Source: Pirellulimonas nuda
GTDB lineage: Bacteria > Planctomycetota > Planctomycetia > Pirellulales > Lacipirellulaceae
Assembly: GCF_007750855.1 (NCBI RefSeq)
Contig: NZ_CP036291.1
Span: forward strand, 1,922,001-1,986,000
Direction: 5' to 3'
DNA: 64,000 nucleotides
Position 1 is the stretch's first letter. The number at the start of each line of letters is the position of its first letter. Of the stretch, positions 51,512-60,650 are shown piece by piece. The translations under genes and the position numbers were made by a program. The notes beneath the pieces were generated by a model. That model did no database searches. It saw only the letters and a program-made list of their open reading frames with translations, and was not told the DNA's origin.

Positions 51512-52594
51512 TCACGGACCAAATAAGCTTGAACGCTCCGGGAACTCTTCCGGGGGCGTCTCGCCGAGGTGGGCATATCCCAACTGGGTGAGCCTACGCC
51601 CGCGGGGAGAGCGGACGACGAGCTCCGACCGCAGCAGGAACGGCTCTACCTCGTCGGTGAGCGTGTCGATCGCCGTGTTCATCGTGTGGGCGATCGCCTC
51701 GACCCCGGCGGGGCCGCCACGAAACACGCGGAGGATGGTCTGCAGGTACTTGCGGTCCTGGGGGTCGAGCCCCATCGGGTCGATCCCCAGCATCGCGAGC
51801 GCCTCCTCGGCCACCTTCAGCGTGGCGGCGCCGTCGGCGCGGCTGGTGGCGTAATCGCGCACCCAGCGCAGGCGGTTGTTGGCGATCCGCGGCGTCCCCC
51901 GGCTGCACATGGCCACTTTTGCCGCGGCGGGAGGGTCGATCTCCAGCCGCAGCTTGCCGGCGTTTCGGGTGACGATCTCGGTCAGCTCCGGCTCAGAGTA
52001 GAAGTCCAGGTGCTCGCGGATCTGAAAGCGGTCCCGCAGCGGCGCCGATAGCAGCCCGGTGCGTGTGGTCGCGCCGATGATCGTAAACGGCTGCAACGTC
52101 ATGTTGATGGTGCGGGCGCTGACCCCTTCGCCCAGCGTGATGTCGACCCGGAAGTCCTCCATCGCCGGGTACATGAACTCCTCAACGGCCTTAGGGAGGC
52201 GGTGGATCTCGTCGATGAACAGCACCGATCCGGCCTCGGCGTTTGTCAGGTACGGCAGCAGGTCCTTCGGCGCCCCCAGCGTAGCGCCGCTGGCGATCTG
52301 AAGCGTGACGCCCAGGTCGCGAGGGATACAGGTCGCGAAGGTGGTCTTTCCCAGCCCGGGCGGGCCGTCGAACAGCACGTGCCCCAGCGGCTCGCCGCGC
52401 ATCTTGGCCGCGTCGACCGCGATCTTGATCCGCTCGTACACCGCCCGCTGGCCGACCATGTCCGCCATCCGCTTGGGCCGGAGCGCCGCGTCCTGCTCCC
52501 CTTCTTCGCCCTGCCCCTGAGCGTGCAGGGGGGGGGCGCGACGCGGGTCGTCGTCCGGTTGGTCTTCGGCGGAGAGAATCGGCTCACGCGGCAT
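51512..52594 (-). CDS. ruvB: Holliday junction branch-migration ATPase RuvB
   Basis: The 360-residue AAA+ motor drives branch migration with RuvA. Walker A is DGPPGLGKTTFA, Walker B SVLFIDEIHRLPK, sensor 1 IIGATTRTGLLSAPLRDRF with the Arg finger, sensor 2 SRGTPRIANNRLRWVRDYA, and the C-terminal winged-helix DNA-binding domain ends GYAHLGETPP. The first about 40 residues are a charged extension not present in E. coli RuvB. ATG 52594 is used; TTG 52606 adds four residues. ruvA and ruvC are not adjacent. Confidence 0.96.
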   Translation of the reverse strand: MPREPILSAEDQPDDDPRRAPPLHAQGQGEEGEQDAALRPKRMADMVGQRAVYERIKIAVDAAKMRGEPLGHVLFDGPPGLGKTTFATCIPRDLGVTLQIASGATLGAPKDLLPYLTNAEAGSVLFIDEIHRLPKAVEEFMYPAMEDFRVDITLGEGVSARTINMTLQPFTIIGATTRTGLLSAPLRDRFQIREHLDFYSEPELTEIVTRNAGKLRLEIDPPAAAKVAMCSRGTPRIANNRLRWVRDYATSRADGAATLKVAEEALAMLGIDPMGLDPQDRKYLQTILRVFRGGPAGVEAIAHTMNTAIDTLTDEVEPFLLRSELVVRSPRGRRLTQLGYAHLGETPPEEFPERSSLFGP

Positions 52595-52779
52595 GCGGTC
52601 GCTCAAGTGGGGGTTGGGGTGCAGCGCGTTATAGCGGATCGGTGGGGCGAGCGGGAATGCCGCACTGCGCGGGCCCAGTTGGCCGCGGGGCGTCGTGCCC
52701 CTGGAGACGCCACCCGCCGCCGACTACGCTGAACGGCTTGCGGTGTCGCCTGATTCTGCCCTGGTTTCCCCCGTCCGCT

Positions 52780-54927
52780 ATGCTCGCCATCATCCCGCAG
52801 CGGCGCTCCGTGGGGCTGGCGATCCTCCTTGCCGCGTGCTGCGCCGCGCAGGCCTCCGCGGCCGGTCCGGAGCTCGAAGCCCGGCTAGGCTTCGACCGCT
52901 GGTACAAGCTGGGCTGCTGGACGCCGGTTCGGATTACCGGCGGCCAGGCCAGCAGCGACCTGCGGATAAGCGCGCCCGACGCGGATGGGGTGACGATGGT
53001 CACCCCGTGGCCAGCGGGCGCGCCGACGCCGACGACGGCGTACGCCCGGTTGGGGCGGTCTCAGGGGAAGATCAAGCTGTTGGCGAGCGACGCCGAGCGC
53101 TCGGTATCGGTCGATGCGCTCGGCCGTCCACCGCTGCCGGCCACGGCGCGCTTGGTCGTGGTCTGGGGGGGAGAGAGCCAAGAGAAGCCCGCCGAGTCTT
53201 TGGCCACCATCGATGGCGTCTCGCCAGCGTCATCGCTTGGCGTCGCGGTCGCCACGGTTCGCAGCATTGGCGAGCTGCCGGACCAGGCGCTGGGGTACGA
53301 CGCGGTAGACGTGATGCTGATCCTCTGTCGCGAGAACGCCACACTGGCGGGCCTGGGGGCCGACGCGGCTCGCGCCGCGGCGCTACGCGAGTGGGTTGAG
53401 CGTGGCGGGCGGTTGGTTGTTTCTTGCGGCGACGCACAGGAGAAGCTCGGGTCACGCACCGGCCCACTAGGCTGGATGCTGCCCGGCGACCCGGAGCCGC
53501 CGATCGAGCTCGCCAGCACGACGCCGCTGGAACGCTGGATCGATGCGAAACAGCCGATCGACGCGGGCAGGGGCGCCATCGAGGCGACGCGGTTTAGCGA
53601 TGCCGCCGGCCAGGTGCTCGCATTCTCGGGGCGGACCGCCGAGGAGATCCCTTTAATCGTGCGCCGTGTCGTTGGCTTCGGGATGGTGACGTTTGTGGCC
53701 TTCGACGTCGACCACCCAACGCTGCGGGGTTGGACGGGGCGCGACCGGCTGGTCGAGCGGTTGATCGACTTTCCCGACGCCCGCTCTGCTAGCCGGACGA
53801 GCGCCGCGGAGCTCTCTCTCGTCGCCCGCAGCTACAACGACCTCGGTGGAGCGCTCTGGCGCCGCCTCGGGGCGTCGTTTGCCGGAGTTAATCCCCCTTC
53901 GCTATTCGCCGTGGCCGGGTTCATGCTCGCCTTCCTGGCGTTCTTGGGGCCCATCGACTACCTGCTGATCCGCCGGAGCGGCAGGCCCGCCCTGGCGTGG
54001 GTTACGCTGGTCGTGTGGCTGGTGGCGTTCGGGGGCGCGGCGGCGTGGTTGTCGGGCGCCGCGCGTGGCGACGCCGCCAGGGCCAACCAAGCGACCATCG
54101 TCGACGTCGACGTCGCAACCGCTCGGCTACGCGGCGTCAGTTGGGGGCAGGTGTACCTGCCCCGAGCGGACCGCGTCGACTTGGATCTAGGACTCACCGA
54201 CGCGGCCGGCGGTCCCCTGCCCGACGCCCAGGGCCGGCTCAGCTGGTTTGGTCTGCCGGGCGACTCGCTGGGCGCCATGCGTTCCCAGGCGACCGGCGTC
54301 GACCGCAGAGGGGTCGCCTACGCCGCCACGCCGAACCTCGACGGCCTCATCGGCCTGCCCATCGACACCGGGTCGACCGCCGCCCTGACCGCTCGCTGGC
54401 ACGCGCCGGCGCCGAGCTCGATGAGCGCCGTACTGCAAGACGCTGGCGACGGGCTTGTCGAAGGGGAGCTCACCAACGCGACCGGCGCCGACTTTACCGA
54501 GTGCGAGTTGATCTACGGCGACTGGGCCTGGAAGCTCCGCGACCTCGCGGCCGACGACACGGCCGTGATCGACGCCGCCACCCCGCCGCTCCGGTACCGC
54601 ACGATCCTGACCAAGCAGTACGGGCAAAACGGCGTGCAAGCAGCGGGTGGGGATGTCGAGGGCTTCTCTACCCCCGGGCTGCTTCGCGCCATGATGTTCC
54701 ACGACCTGCTCGGCGCCGAACGGCTCACAGGACTGCCCTTCCGGTACCAGTCGTTCACCGACCTTTCCGACCTGCTGGCCGCGGGCCGCGCGGTGCTGGT
54801 CTGCCGGGCGATCCGCCCCGCCGCTGTGCTGTTGGCCGACGGGCAGCCGCTGGCGCCGGCGCCCGAAGCCGGGTGGACCTACTACCGCTTCGTCCTGGAA
54901 GTCGAGCAACCAGAAAGTAGGTATTAG
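52780..54927 (+). CDS. Large membrane-associated protein next to ABC ATPase, unknown function
   Basis: The 715-residue protein has a signal peptide (VGLAILLAACCAAQASA). A beta-rich exported part follows, with a Rossmann-like segment (VMLILCRENATLAGLGADAA; ALREWVERGGRLVVSCGDA). Two membrane helices lie near 368-395 and 405-425 (FAVAGFMLAFLAFLGPIDYL; WVTLVVWLVAFGGAAAWLSG), then a second beta-rich exported part. It may be an accessory subunit of the ABC system whose ATPase lies 128 nt downstream. Its last codons (SRY, TAG) lie within a TATTAGG heptamer repeat, so the C-terminus may have been altered by that element. Confidence 0.8.
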   Translation: MLAIIPQRRSVGLAILLAACCAAQASAAGPELEARLGFDRWYKLGCWTPVRITGGQASSDLRISAPDADGVTMVTPWPAGAPTPTTAYARLGRSQGKIKLLASDAERSVSVDALGRPPLPATARLVVVWGGESQEKPAESLATIDGVSPASSLGVAVATVRSIGELPDQALGYDAVDVMLILCRENATLAGLGADAARAAALREWVERGGRLVVSCGDAQEKLGSRTGPLGWMLPGDPEPPIELASTTPLERWIDAKQPIDAGRGAIEATRFSDAAGQVLAFSGRTAEEIPLIVRRVVGFGMVTFVAFDVDHPTLRGWTGRDRLVERLIDFPDARSASRTSAAELSLVARSYNDLGGALWRRLGASFAGVNPPSLFAVAGFMLAFLAFLGPIDYLLIRRSGRPALAWVTLVVWLVAFGGAAAWLSGAARGDAARANQATIVDVDVATARLRGVSWGQVYLPRADRVDLDLGLTDAAGGPLPDAQGRLSWFGLPGDSLGAMRSQATGVDRRGVAYAATPNLDGLIGLPIDTGSTAALTARWHAPAPSSMSAVLQDAGDGLVEGELTNATGADFTECELIYGDWAWKLRDLAADDTAVIDAATPPLRYRTILTKQYGQNGVQAAGGDVEGFSTPGLLRAMMFHDLLGAERLTGLPFRYQSFTDLSDLLAAGRAVLVCRAIRPAAVLLADGQPLAPAPEAGWTYYRFVLEVEQPESRY

Positions 54928-55042
54928 GTCTTAGGCGTTAGCTATTAGGAATCCGGCAGGTAGCGACCGCTTTCCAACGACCTACCCACGGAAACCAACG
55001 ACTTACGACTCGTACCTAGAACCTAATACCTAATACCTAATC
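54917..55042. repeat. Heptamer (TATTAGG / CCTAATA) inverted repeat element
   Basis: The left side (54917-54950) contains TAGGTATTAGGTCTTAGG and further TTAG(G/C) units. The right side (55011-55042) contains CCTAGAACCTAATACCTAAT and one more CCTAAT unit. In inverted alignment 16 of 18 core positions match, around a loop of about 60 nt. The left end overlaps the last three codons and the stop of the preceding gene. The right end is 13 nt before the ABC ATPase start. Confidence 0.75.
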
Positions 55043-55055
55043 TTACGTCTCCTCC

Positions 55056-55997
<942 letters not shown>

Positions 55998-56240
55998 TCT
56001 TGGCCGCCCCCCTCCCGCAGCCGGCCCAGCAGGGTGGTCAGGGACCCGCCGTCCGGTCGCCGGGCGACCAAGTGTGGATGACTCGCGCGCAGTTAGTCCG
56101 CTCGGGCCGGCTCCTGGGCCACTTGTGCGGCCATAAGAAGGCTCATTACGCCGAGCCGGCGCGATGGTGGCGTTACGGCACGCGGCTTGCATTAGGTGTT
56201 TTCGGCTGCGGACACGTGGTCCGTCGCAGAAATCAACTAC

Positions 56241-56264
56241 GGCCCTCCCTGCTAACAGAGGGCC
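56241..56264 (+). promoter_or_regulatory. Leader hairpin upstream of the DUF1328 gene
   Basis: GGCCCTC (56241-56247) pairs with GAGGGCC (56258-56264) around a 10-nt loop, 10 nt before the AGGAAG ribosome site (56275-56280) of the gene at 56288. The rest of the 290-nt gap 55998-56287 shows no gene. Confidence 0.4.
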
Positions 56265-56287
56265 CGTCCTCAAAAGGAAGGTGCAAG

Positions 56288-56455
56288 ATGTTAAGTTGGG
56301 CCCTCACGTTCTTAGTCATCGCGCTGATCGCTGGTGTTCTTGGGTTTACCGGCGTGTACGTCGCCGCCGCAGGCATTGCGAAGATCTTGTTCTTCGTGTT
56401 CCTGGTGCTATTCCTTGTGAGCCTTGTGATTCCCCGCTTCCGCGGCGCCGCGTAG
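56288..56455 (+). CDS. DUF1328-family small membrane protein
   Basis: The 55-residue protein [20 protein letters not shown] continues into a second hydrophobic helix ([16 protein letters not shown]) and the short tail PRFRGAA. The pattern (W-A-L-x-F-x-V-I-A-L-I-A-G-x-L-G-F-x-G) is the YtjA/DUF1328 family, small inner-membrane proteins often induced by stress. An AGGAAG ribosome site lies 7 nt upstream. A terminator follows at 56488. Confidence 0.92.
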   Translation: MLSWALTFLVIALIAGVLGFTGVYVAAAGIAKILFFVFLVLFLVSLVIPRFRGAA

Positions 56456-56487
56456 CGAATCCGGCGATCGAATAATGCTGTAACATG

Positions 56488-56535
56488 GCCGCAGCGGGCG
56501 GGGCAGGAGCCCCTCCTGCTGCGGCTTCTTTTTTT
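56488..56535 (+). terminator. Intrinsic terminator after the DUF1328 gene
   Basis: GCCGCAG (56488-56494) pairs with CTGCGGC (56519-56525), with a further inner AGGAG/CTCCT pairing. TTCTTTTTTT follows at 56526-56535. Confidence 0.8.
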
Positions 56536-56558
56536 CTCCAACCAGCGGAAGTGAAACC

Positions 56559-56792
56559 ATGCGTGCTGTGATTGTGATCGCGGTGATCGTTCTCTTGATG
56601 GCCGCGGCCGGTTGGATCACGTTCAGCGGGGGCTCTGACCGGCCATCCATGACCGTGGAGACAGACAAGATCGAGCAAGACATCGAGGCGGGCAAGCGTG
56701 CCTTGACCGGTGCAGTAGAAAAAGCAGAAGAAGCCGACCCTGCGCCCGCGACTGCGCCGGCGGTTGTGCCCGCCGAATCGCCTTCGCCCTAA
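56559..56792 (+). CDS. Small membrane-anchored protein, unknown function
   Basis: The 77-residue protein has one N-terminal helix (MRAVIVIAVIVLLMAAAGWI), a short helical segment (KIEQDIEAGKRALTGAVEKA) and a Pro/Ala-rich tail. Its C-terminal part should be exported. It follows the terminator of the DUF1328 gene by 23 nt and resembles small stress-associated envelope proteins, but no family is recognised. Confidence 0.65.
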   Translation: MRAVIVIAVIVLLMAAAGWITFSGGSDRPSMTVETDKIEQDIEAGKRALTGAVEKAEEADPAPATAPAVVPAESPSP

Positions 56793-56825
56793 CCAGCATA
56801 CAGACCGGGATCGCGTCGCCCGCGC

Positions 56826-56864
56826 AAAAGAAAAGCGACCGCCGCAGTCTCTGCGGCGGTCGCT
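56826..56864 (-). terminator. Intrinsic terminator of the PA2169-family gene
   Basis: AGCGACCGCCGCAG (56834-56847) pairs perfectly with CTGCGGCGGTCGCT (56851-56864) around a 3-nt loop. The AAAAGAAAA on its left gives a T-rich tract on the minus strand. Confidence 0.9.
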
Positions 56865-56873
56865 AAACGCTAC

Positions 56874-57350
56874 TCACGACTTCATCGCGTCGCGGAGGTC
56901 GCGCACGGCGTCGTGGGTTTTCTTGACGCCCGCGTACTGCGCTTGCAAGATGTCGTTCACGGCCGATCCGGCCGTTTCCTTCAGGACGTCTTCGTACATC
57001 TTCTTGATGTAATCCTCGCCGCGCTCGGCTTCCTCCAGCACCGCCTGGTCGTCATTGCTCGAAAGCGCCGTCCTCACGGCCAGCCAACTGCGATGCATGG
57101 CTGCGAGCCAGGAGCCTTCTTCGGGCGGGTCATTGTCGTTGATGCTGACCAGGCTCTGAAGCTCCGCGGCGTTGGCGCTGCGGATCCGTGACTGTTCTTC
57201 GAACACTTTCTTCAAGCGTTGGTTGTCGAGGGTCTTTGCGGCATCAGAAAATCCTTTGCTGCTGTCGAGGTTGGCGCGGGTCAGGTCGACGAGTTTCGAG
57301 ACGGTTTCGTCGGCCAGATTGGCCACGTTCTCGGAAGTGAGGATCGACAT
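56874..57350 (-). CDS. PA2169/DUF2383-family four-helix-bundle protein
   Basis: The 158-residue ferritin-like helical protein begins with VSKLVDLTRANLDSSKGFSD, the family core. Helices with LKKVFEEQSRIRSANAAELQ, then SWLAAMHRSWLAVRTALSS and EDYIKKMYEDVLKE follow. It is cytoplasmic with no clear metal site. The family is linked to stress and stationary phase. The start is supported by AAGGAG about 9 nt upstream of ATG 57350. A strong terminator follows. It is next to Dps and DUF1328 genes. Confidence 0.9.
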   Translation of the reverse strand: MSILTSENVANLADETVSKLVDLTRANLDSSKGFSDAAKTLDNQRLKKVFEEQSRIRSANAAELQSLVSINDNDPPEEGSWLAAMHRSWLAVRTALSSNDDQAVLEEAERGEDYIKKMYEDVLKETAGSAVNDILQAQYAGVKKTHDAVRDLRDAMKS

Positions 57351-57741
57351 GTTTTTCTATCTCCTTGGGGTTTCAGAAACACACGCAAGACCACCAGAGC
57401 AAAGCGTGCGCCAAGGTTGGACCCAAGGGGTGGTCTCACGGCTGTCAGGCTGGCAGGGATGCGGCCGGCGGCGCGGTGGCCGCGATCAACTGACCGACGG
57501 CTTACGGACTCAATCGTTCGCGACTAGGTTGCCATCGAACGGGGCTTCTGGGGCAGATCACTGCTCGTAAATCTTTGCCAGTAAAGGCTTTGCTTAGGCT
57601 AGCGGGGCTTTTCAACGCGGCTCGTGGCGGCGGATTCGCTCCGGCTCACGGTCGACCACCTCGGTGGCCGGTACGCCATGTGCTTTCTACAGTTGCTTCA
57701 TTGACCTTGCAGTTATCCGCATTGCAACCCTGAGACTCCCC
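57351..57741. other. Divergent promoter interval without genes
   Basis: Between the PA2169-family gene and dps no credible coding frame is seen. It should contain divergent promoters. No distinct operator or repeat was recognised. Confidence 0.4.
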
Positions 57742-58215
57742 TTGTCGAAACTCAAACGACATATCTTAGAAGACGCTGATGCAGCGGCCGTTACCGAGTC
57801 GCTGGGCGCCTGCTTGCTCGACCTGATCGACCTGGCGCTCCAAGGCAAGCAGCTCCACTGGAACGTGGTCGGGCAGAATTTCCGCTCGATCCACCTACAG
57901 CTCGACGAGGTTATCGCTTCGGCCCGAGACGCCTCCGATGACGTCGCGGAACGGATCGTTACTCTGGCGCGACCCGCCTCGGGGCGCGCCGCCACGGTGG
58001 CGGAGAAGTCGCGGCTGCCGGGTTGCCCGGTTGGGCTGCTGACGGTCGCCCATGTGGTTCCGCTGCTGGCAGAACGCTTAGAAAAGTGCATCCACGGGAT
58101 GCGGAGCGGGATCGAGGCGGTCGGCAAGGTCGATCCGGTGAGCGAAGACGTGCTCATCCAGCACTGCCGGGTGCTGGAGAAGCACCTCTGGATGGTCCAA
58201 GCCCAGGAAGGGTAG
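57742..58215 (+). CDS. dps: Dps-family DNA-binding ferritin-like protein
   Basis: The about 157-residue protein protects DNA by oxidising and storing iron. Inter-subunit ferroxidase residues are all present in GKQLHWNVVGQNFRSIHLQL and the following DEVIASARDASDDVAERI: His, His, Asp, Asp and Glu at the usual spacing. The start is uncertain. TTG 57742 (then SKLKRHILEDAD) gives the normal length, while a GTG at 57664 would add 26 residues including an odd hydrophobic stretch. It lies next to other stress genes. Confidence 0.88.
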   Translation: MSKLKRHILEDADAAAVTESLGACLLDLIDLALQGKQLHWNVVGQNFRSIHLQLDEVIASARDASDDVAERIVTLARPASGRAATVAEKSRLPGCPVGLLTVAHVVPLLAERLEKCIHGMRSGIEAVGKVDPVSEDVLIQHCRVLEKHLWMVQAQEG

Positions 58216-58324
58216 AACCAGTCCGACCGCGAGGCGCCCCGACCCGGACGCCACGCGGTCGACGCGTCGCCCCGTCGTGCGGTTAGTTCTCGTTTACAGC
58301 AGTCATTTTAAAAGGTCGCCACGG

Positions 58325-59818
58325 ATGCCCTACAAGCTACTAGTCATCGACGACGACCGCGCCGTGCTCCACCTCGTCGAGCGTTCGCTCTCCAATCTCG
58401 ACCTGGAGTTTGTCACAGCCCTGTCCGCCAGCGACGGGATCGACAAGATTGAGAGCGAAAAGCCGGACGTGGTGCTACTGGACATCATGCTCCCCGACCT
58501 CTCGGGGCTCGAGGCCTTCACGAGGATACGGCAGGCGGACGCCAGGCTGCCGGTCATTTTTATCACCGCTGCTAGCGCCAGCGATGTCGCGATCGAGGCG
58601 ATGAAGCTGGGGGCGTTTGACTACGTCTGCAAGCCGATCGACGTAGGCCAGCTCGACCGACTGGTGCGTCAGGCGCTCGAGTCGCGGCGGCTGATGAGCG
58701 TGCCTGTGGGGATGCGCGACCTGCTGGCCCCCGACGACAAGGGCGACGCGTTCGTCGGGAGGTGCCGCCCGATGCAGGACATCTTCAAGGCCATCGGCCG
58801 TGTGGCGCCGCAGAACGTGGCGGTGCTGATCCGTGGCGAGAGCGGCACGGGCAAGGAATTGGTCGCCCGCGCGGTGTACCAGCACAGCAACCGGTCGGAA
58901 GGGCCGTTCTTGGCGGTCAACTGCGCCGCGCTCTCTGAGACACTGCTCGAGTCGGAGCTCTTCGGCCACGAGAAGGGCGCCTTTACCGGCGCCCACGAGC
59001 GCCGCATCGGAAAGTTCGAGCAGTGCAGCGGGGGGACCATCTTCCTCGACGAAGTCGGAGACATGTCTCCGCTGGTGCAGGGGAAGGTGCTCAGGTTGCT
59101 GCAGGAGCAGAAGTTCGAGCGTGTGGGGGGCAACCAGACCATTTCCACCGACGTCCGCATCGTCTCGGCCACCAACCGCGACCTGGAGGAGATGTGCCAG
59201 AACAATGAGTTCCGCACCGACCTCTATTACCGGCTCAACGGCTACACCATCAACCTCCCGCCGCTGCGCGATCGCGGCGACGACCGAGTGATGCTGCTAG
59301 AGCACACGCTGGCGCGGCTCAATGCAGAGCTAGGCCGCGACGTGCAGGGCATCGCGCCTGAGGCGCTCAAGCGTCTGCTGAGCTACGACTGGCCCGGCAA
59401 CGTCCGCGAGTTGCAGACGCTGCTCCGTCAGGCCGTGCTGCAGTCTTCGGGTCCGGTGCTGCTGGCCGACGCGCTGCCGGCAGAGATCAATCCGTCGCCG
59501 GTGCGGGCCCGGGCGACCGAGTCGCATGGTTCGGCGCCGGCGCCGATGTCGGATGAGGACCGGGAAGGCGACTCCGATGCCGGGATCGATGCGTTCGTCG
59601 ACCAGCGCCTCCAGGAAGGGGCCACCGACCTGTACGCCACCACGCTGTCGCACATGGAGCGGTCGCTGCTGTCGCGTGTGCTGCGGCACGCGGGGGGGAA
59701 TCAATCGGAAGCGGCCCGGATCTTGGGGATCACGCGGGGGAGCCTCCGCAACAAGATCCGCGCCAACCAGATCTCGATCGGCCCGACGATATCGGTCGCC
59801 GAGGCGGCGGACGTGTAG
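58325..59818 (+). CDS. Sigma54-dependent response regulator (NtrC/AtoC type)
   Basis: This 497-residue transcription activator has a receiver domain at 1-120 with KLLVIDDDRA, phospho-acceptor Asp in VVLLDIMLPDLSGLE, and Thr and Lys in ITAAS and CKPIDVGQ. An AAA+ domain spans about 145-370: Walker A RGESGTGKELVARAV, the sigma54-contact GAFTGA loop in HEKGAFTGAHERR, and Walker B GGTIFLDEVGDM. The C-terminal Fis-type HTH reads NQSEAARILGITRGSLRNKI. No histidine kinase gene is adjacent; a HPt protein gene is convergent immediately downstream. Confidence 0.95.
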   Translation: MPYKLLVIDDDRAVLHLVERSLSNLDLEFVTALSASDGIDKIESEKPDVVLLDIMLPDLSGLEAFTRIRQADARLPVIFITAASASDVAIEAMKLGAFDYVCKPIDVGQLDRLVRQALESRRLMSVPVGMRDLLAPDDKGDAFVGRCRPMQDIFKAIGRVAPQNVAVLIRGESGTGKELVARAVYQHSNRSEGPFLAVNCAALSETLLESELFGHEKGAFTGAHERRIGKFEQCSGGTIFLDEVGDMSPLVQGKVLRLLQEQKFERVGGNQTISTDVRIVSATNRDLEEMCQNNEFRTDLYYRLNGYTINLPPLRDRGDDRVMLLEHTLARLNAELGRDVQGIAPEALKRLLSYDWPGNVRELQTLLRQAVLQSSGPVLLADALPAEINPSPVRARATESHGSAPAPMSDEDREGDSDAGIDAFVDQRLQEGATDLYATTLSHMERSLLSRVLRHAGGNQSEAARILGITRGSLRNKIRANQISIGPTISVAEAADV

Positions 59819-59870
59819 TCCTTCGGCGGCCTTGCTTCGATGGAGGCGTTCGGACGGCCCTGATTGGCGC

Positions 59871-60251
59871 CTAATTCGCCGAGTGTGTCGCCAAGTAGGC
59901 TTCGAGCCTGCCGACAATCATGGCCCCGGCTTGCTCCAGCGTGTCGATCCGCGCAGACAGCACGTCCCAGGGGTCCTTTAGGGCCGTCACTTCGACCGAT
60001 TTGGCGAGTTCCACCACCTGCGAGGCATCGAGATTCGCGGCCAGCCCCTTGATGCTGTGCCCAACCCGTTCAACTACGGAGCGGTCTTGAGCGGCGAGAG
60101 CCTCGCGCAGCGAGTCGCGTAGCGTCGGCCAGTCGGCCAAAAAAAAACGGATCAGATCGAGCAGGAGGTCGTGATCGCCGCGGAGGCGAGCGAGCGCCTC
60201 GGAGAAATCGAGCGGGGCGCCGGCGTCAAAACTCCTCTCGGCTTTGGCCAT
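59871..60251 (-). CDS. HPt (histidine phosphotransfer) domain protein
   Basis: The 126-residue all-helical protein has the phospho-accepting His in VERVGHSIKGLAANLDASQV. The preceding helix LLLDLIRFFLADWPTLRDSL is typical of HPt domains. It relays phosphate between a hybrid kinase and a response regulator. The start ATG 60251 is supported by an upstream GAGGGA. It is convergent (52-nt gap) with the sigma54-type regulator and may serve it or another system. Confidence 0.9.
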   Translation of the reverse strand: MAKAERSFDAGAPLDFSEALARLRGDHDLLLDLIRFFLADWPTLRDSLREALAAQDRSVVERVGHSIKGLAANLDASQVVELAKSVEVTALKDPWDVLSARIDTLEQAGAMIVGRLEAYLATHSAN

Positions 60252-60335
60252 CGTCCCTCTTGCTCCTTTCTCTAGCCGGTTTCTAGCGGCCCGAAACGCG
60301 GGACTCTGCGCCGCGCCAGATCGCCCCAATGAACG

Positions 60336-60368
60336 AAAAAACCCCTCGGAAACAGCGTTTCCGAGGGG
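60336..60368 (-). terminator. Intrinsic terminator of tRNA-Asp
   Basis: CCCCTCGGAAAC (60342-60353) pairs perfectly with GTTTCCGAGGGG (60357-60368) around a 3-nt loop. Six A residues at 60336-60341 give a T tract on the minus strand, 10 nt past the tRNA 3' end. Confidence 0.92.
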
Positions 60369-60378
60369 CTCTTCTCAA

Positions 60379-60452
60379 CGACCCCGACGGGGCTCGAACC
60401 CGCAACCTCCGGATCGACAGTCCGGTGCTCTAACCAATTGAGCTACAGGGCC
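60379..60452 (-). tRNA. tRNA-Asp (anticodon GTC)
   Basis: The 74-nt cloverleaf on the minus strand has acceptor GGCCCTG with CGGGGTC (two G-T pairs) and discriminator G, as expected for tRNA-Asp. The anticodon arm CCGGA-CTGTCGA-TCCGG gives anticodon GTC, and the T arm contains GGTTCGAGCC. No CCA is encoded. It has its own terminator. Confidence 0.95.
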
Positions 60453-60650
60453 ACTTTGCTTTCGAGCCTCAGAGTTTAGTCACCCGGGCCGGAAGGCGTC
60501 AATCCGCGAGGCCGCTTTCTGTCTTATCGGCGTTATCGGCCGGAAAAAGCGAATTGCGGTTCACCGGCTCTGTCCCAAAGGGGCCCTCTGGGGACAGAAT
60601 CGGGGCTCGTTGGTCGTAACCCCATTTCCGTCTGTTCCGAGTAAAGAACG

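Noticed and set aside
54917-55042. Telomere or linear-replicon end suggested by CCTAATA repeats
   Set aside because: Only a few units in inverted arrangement within continuous chromosomal sequence; better explained as a dispersed element.
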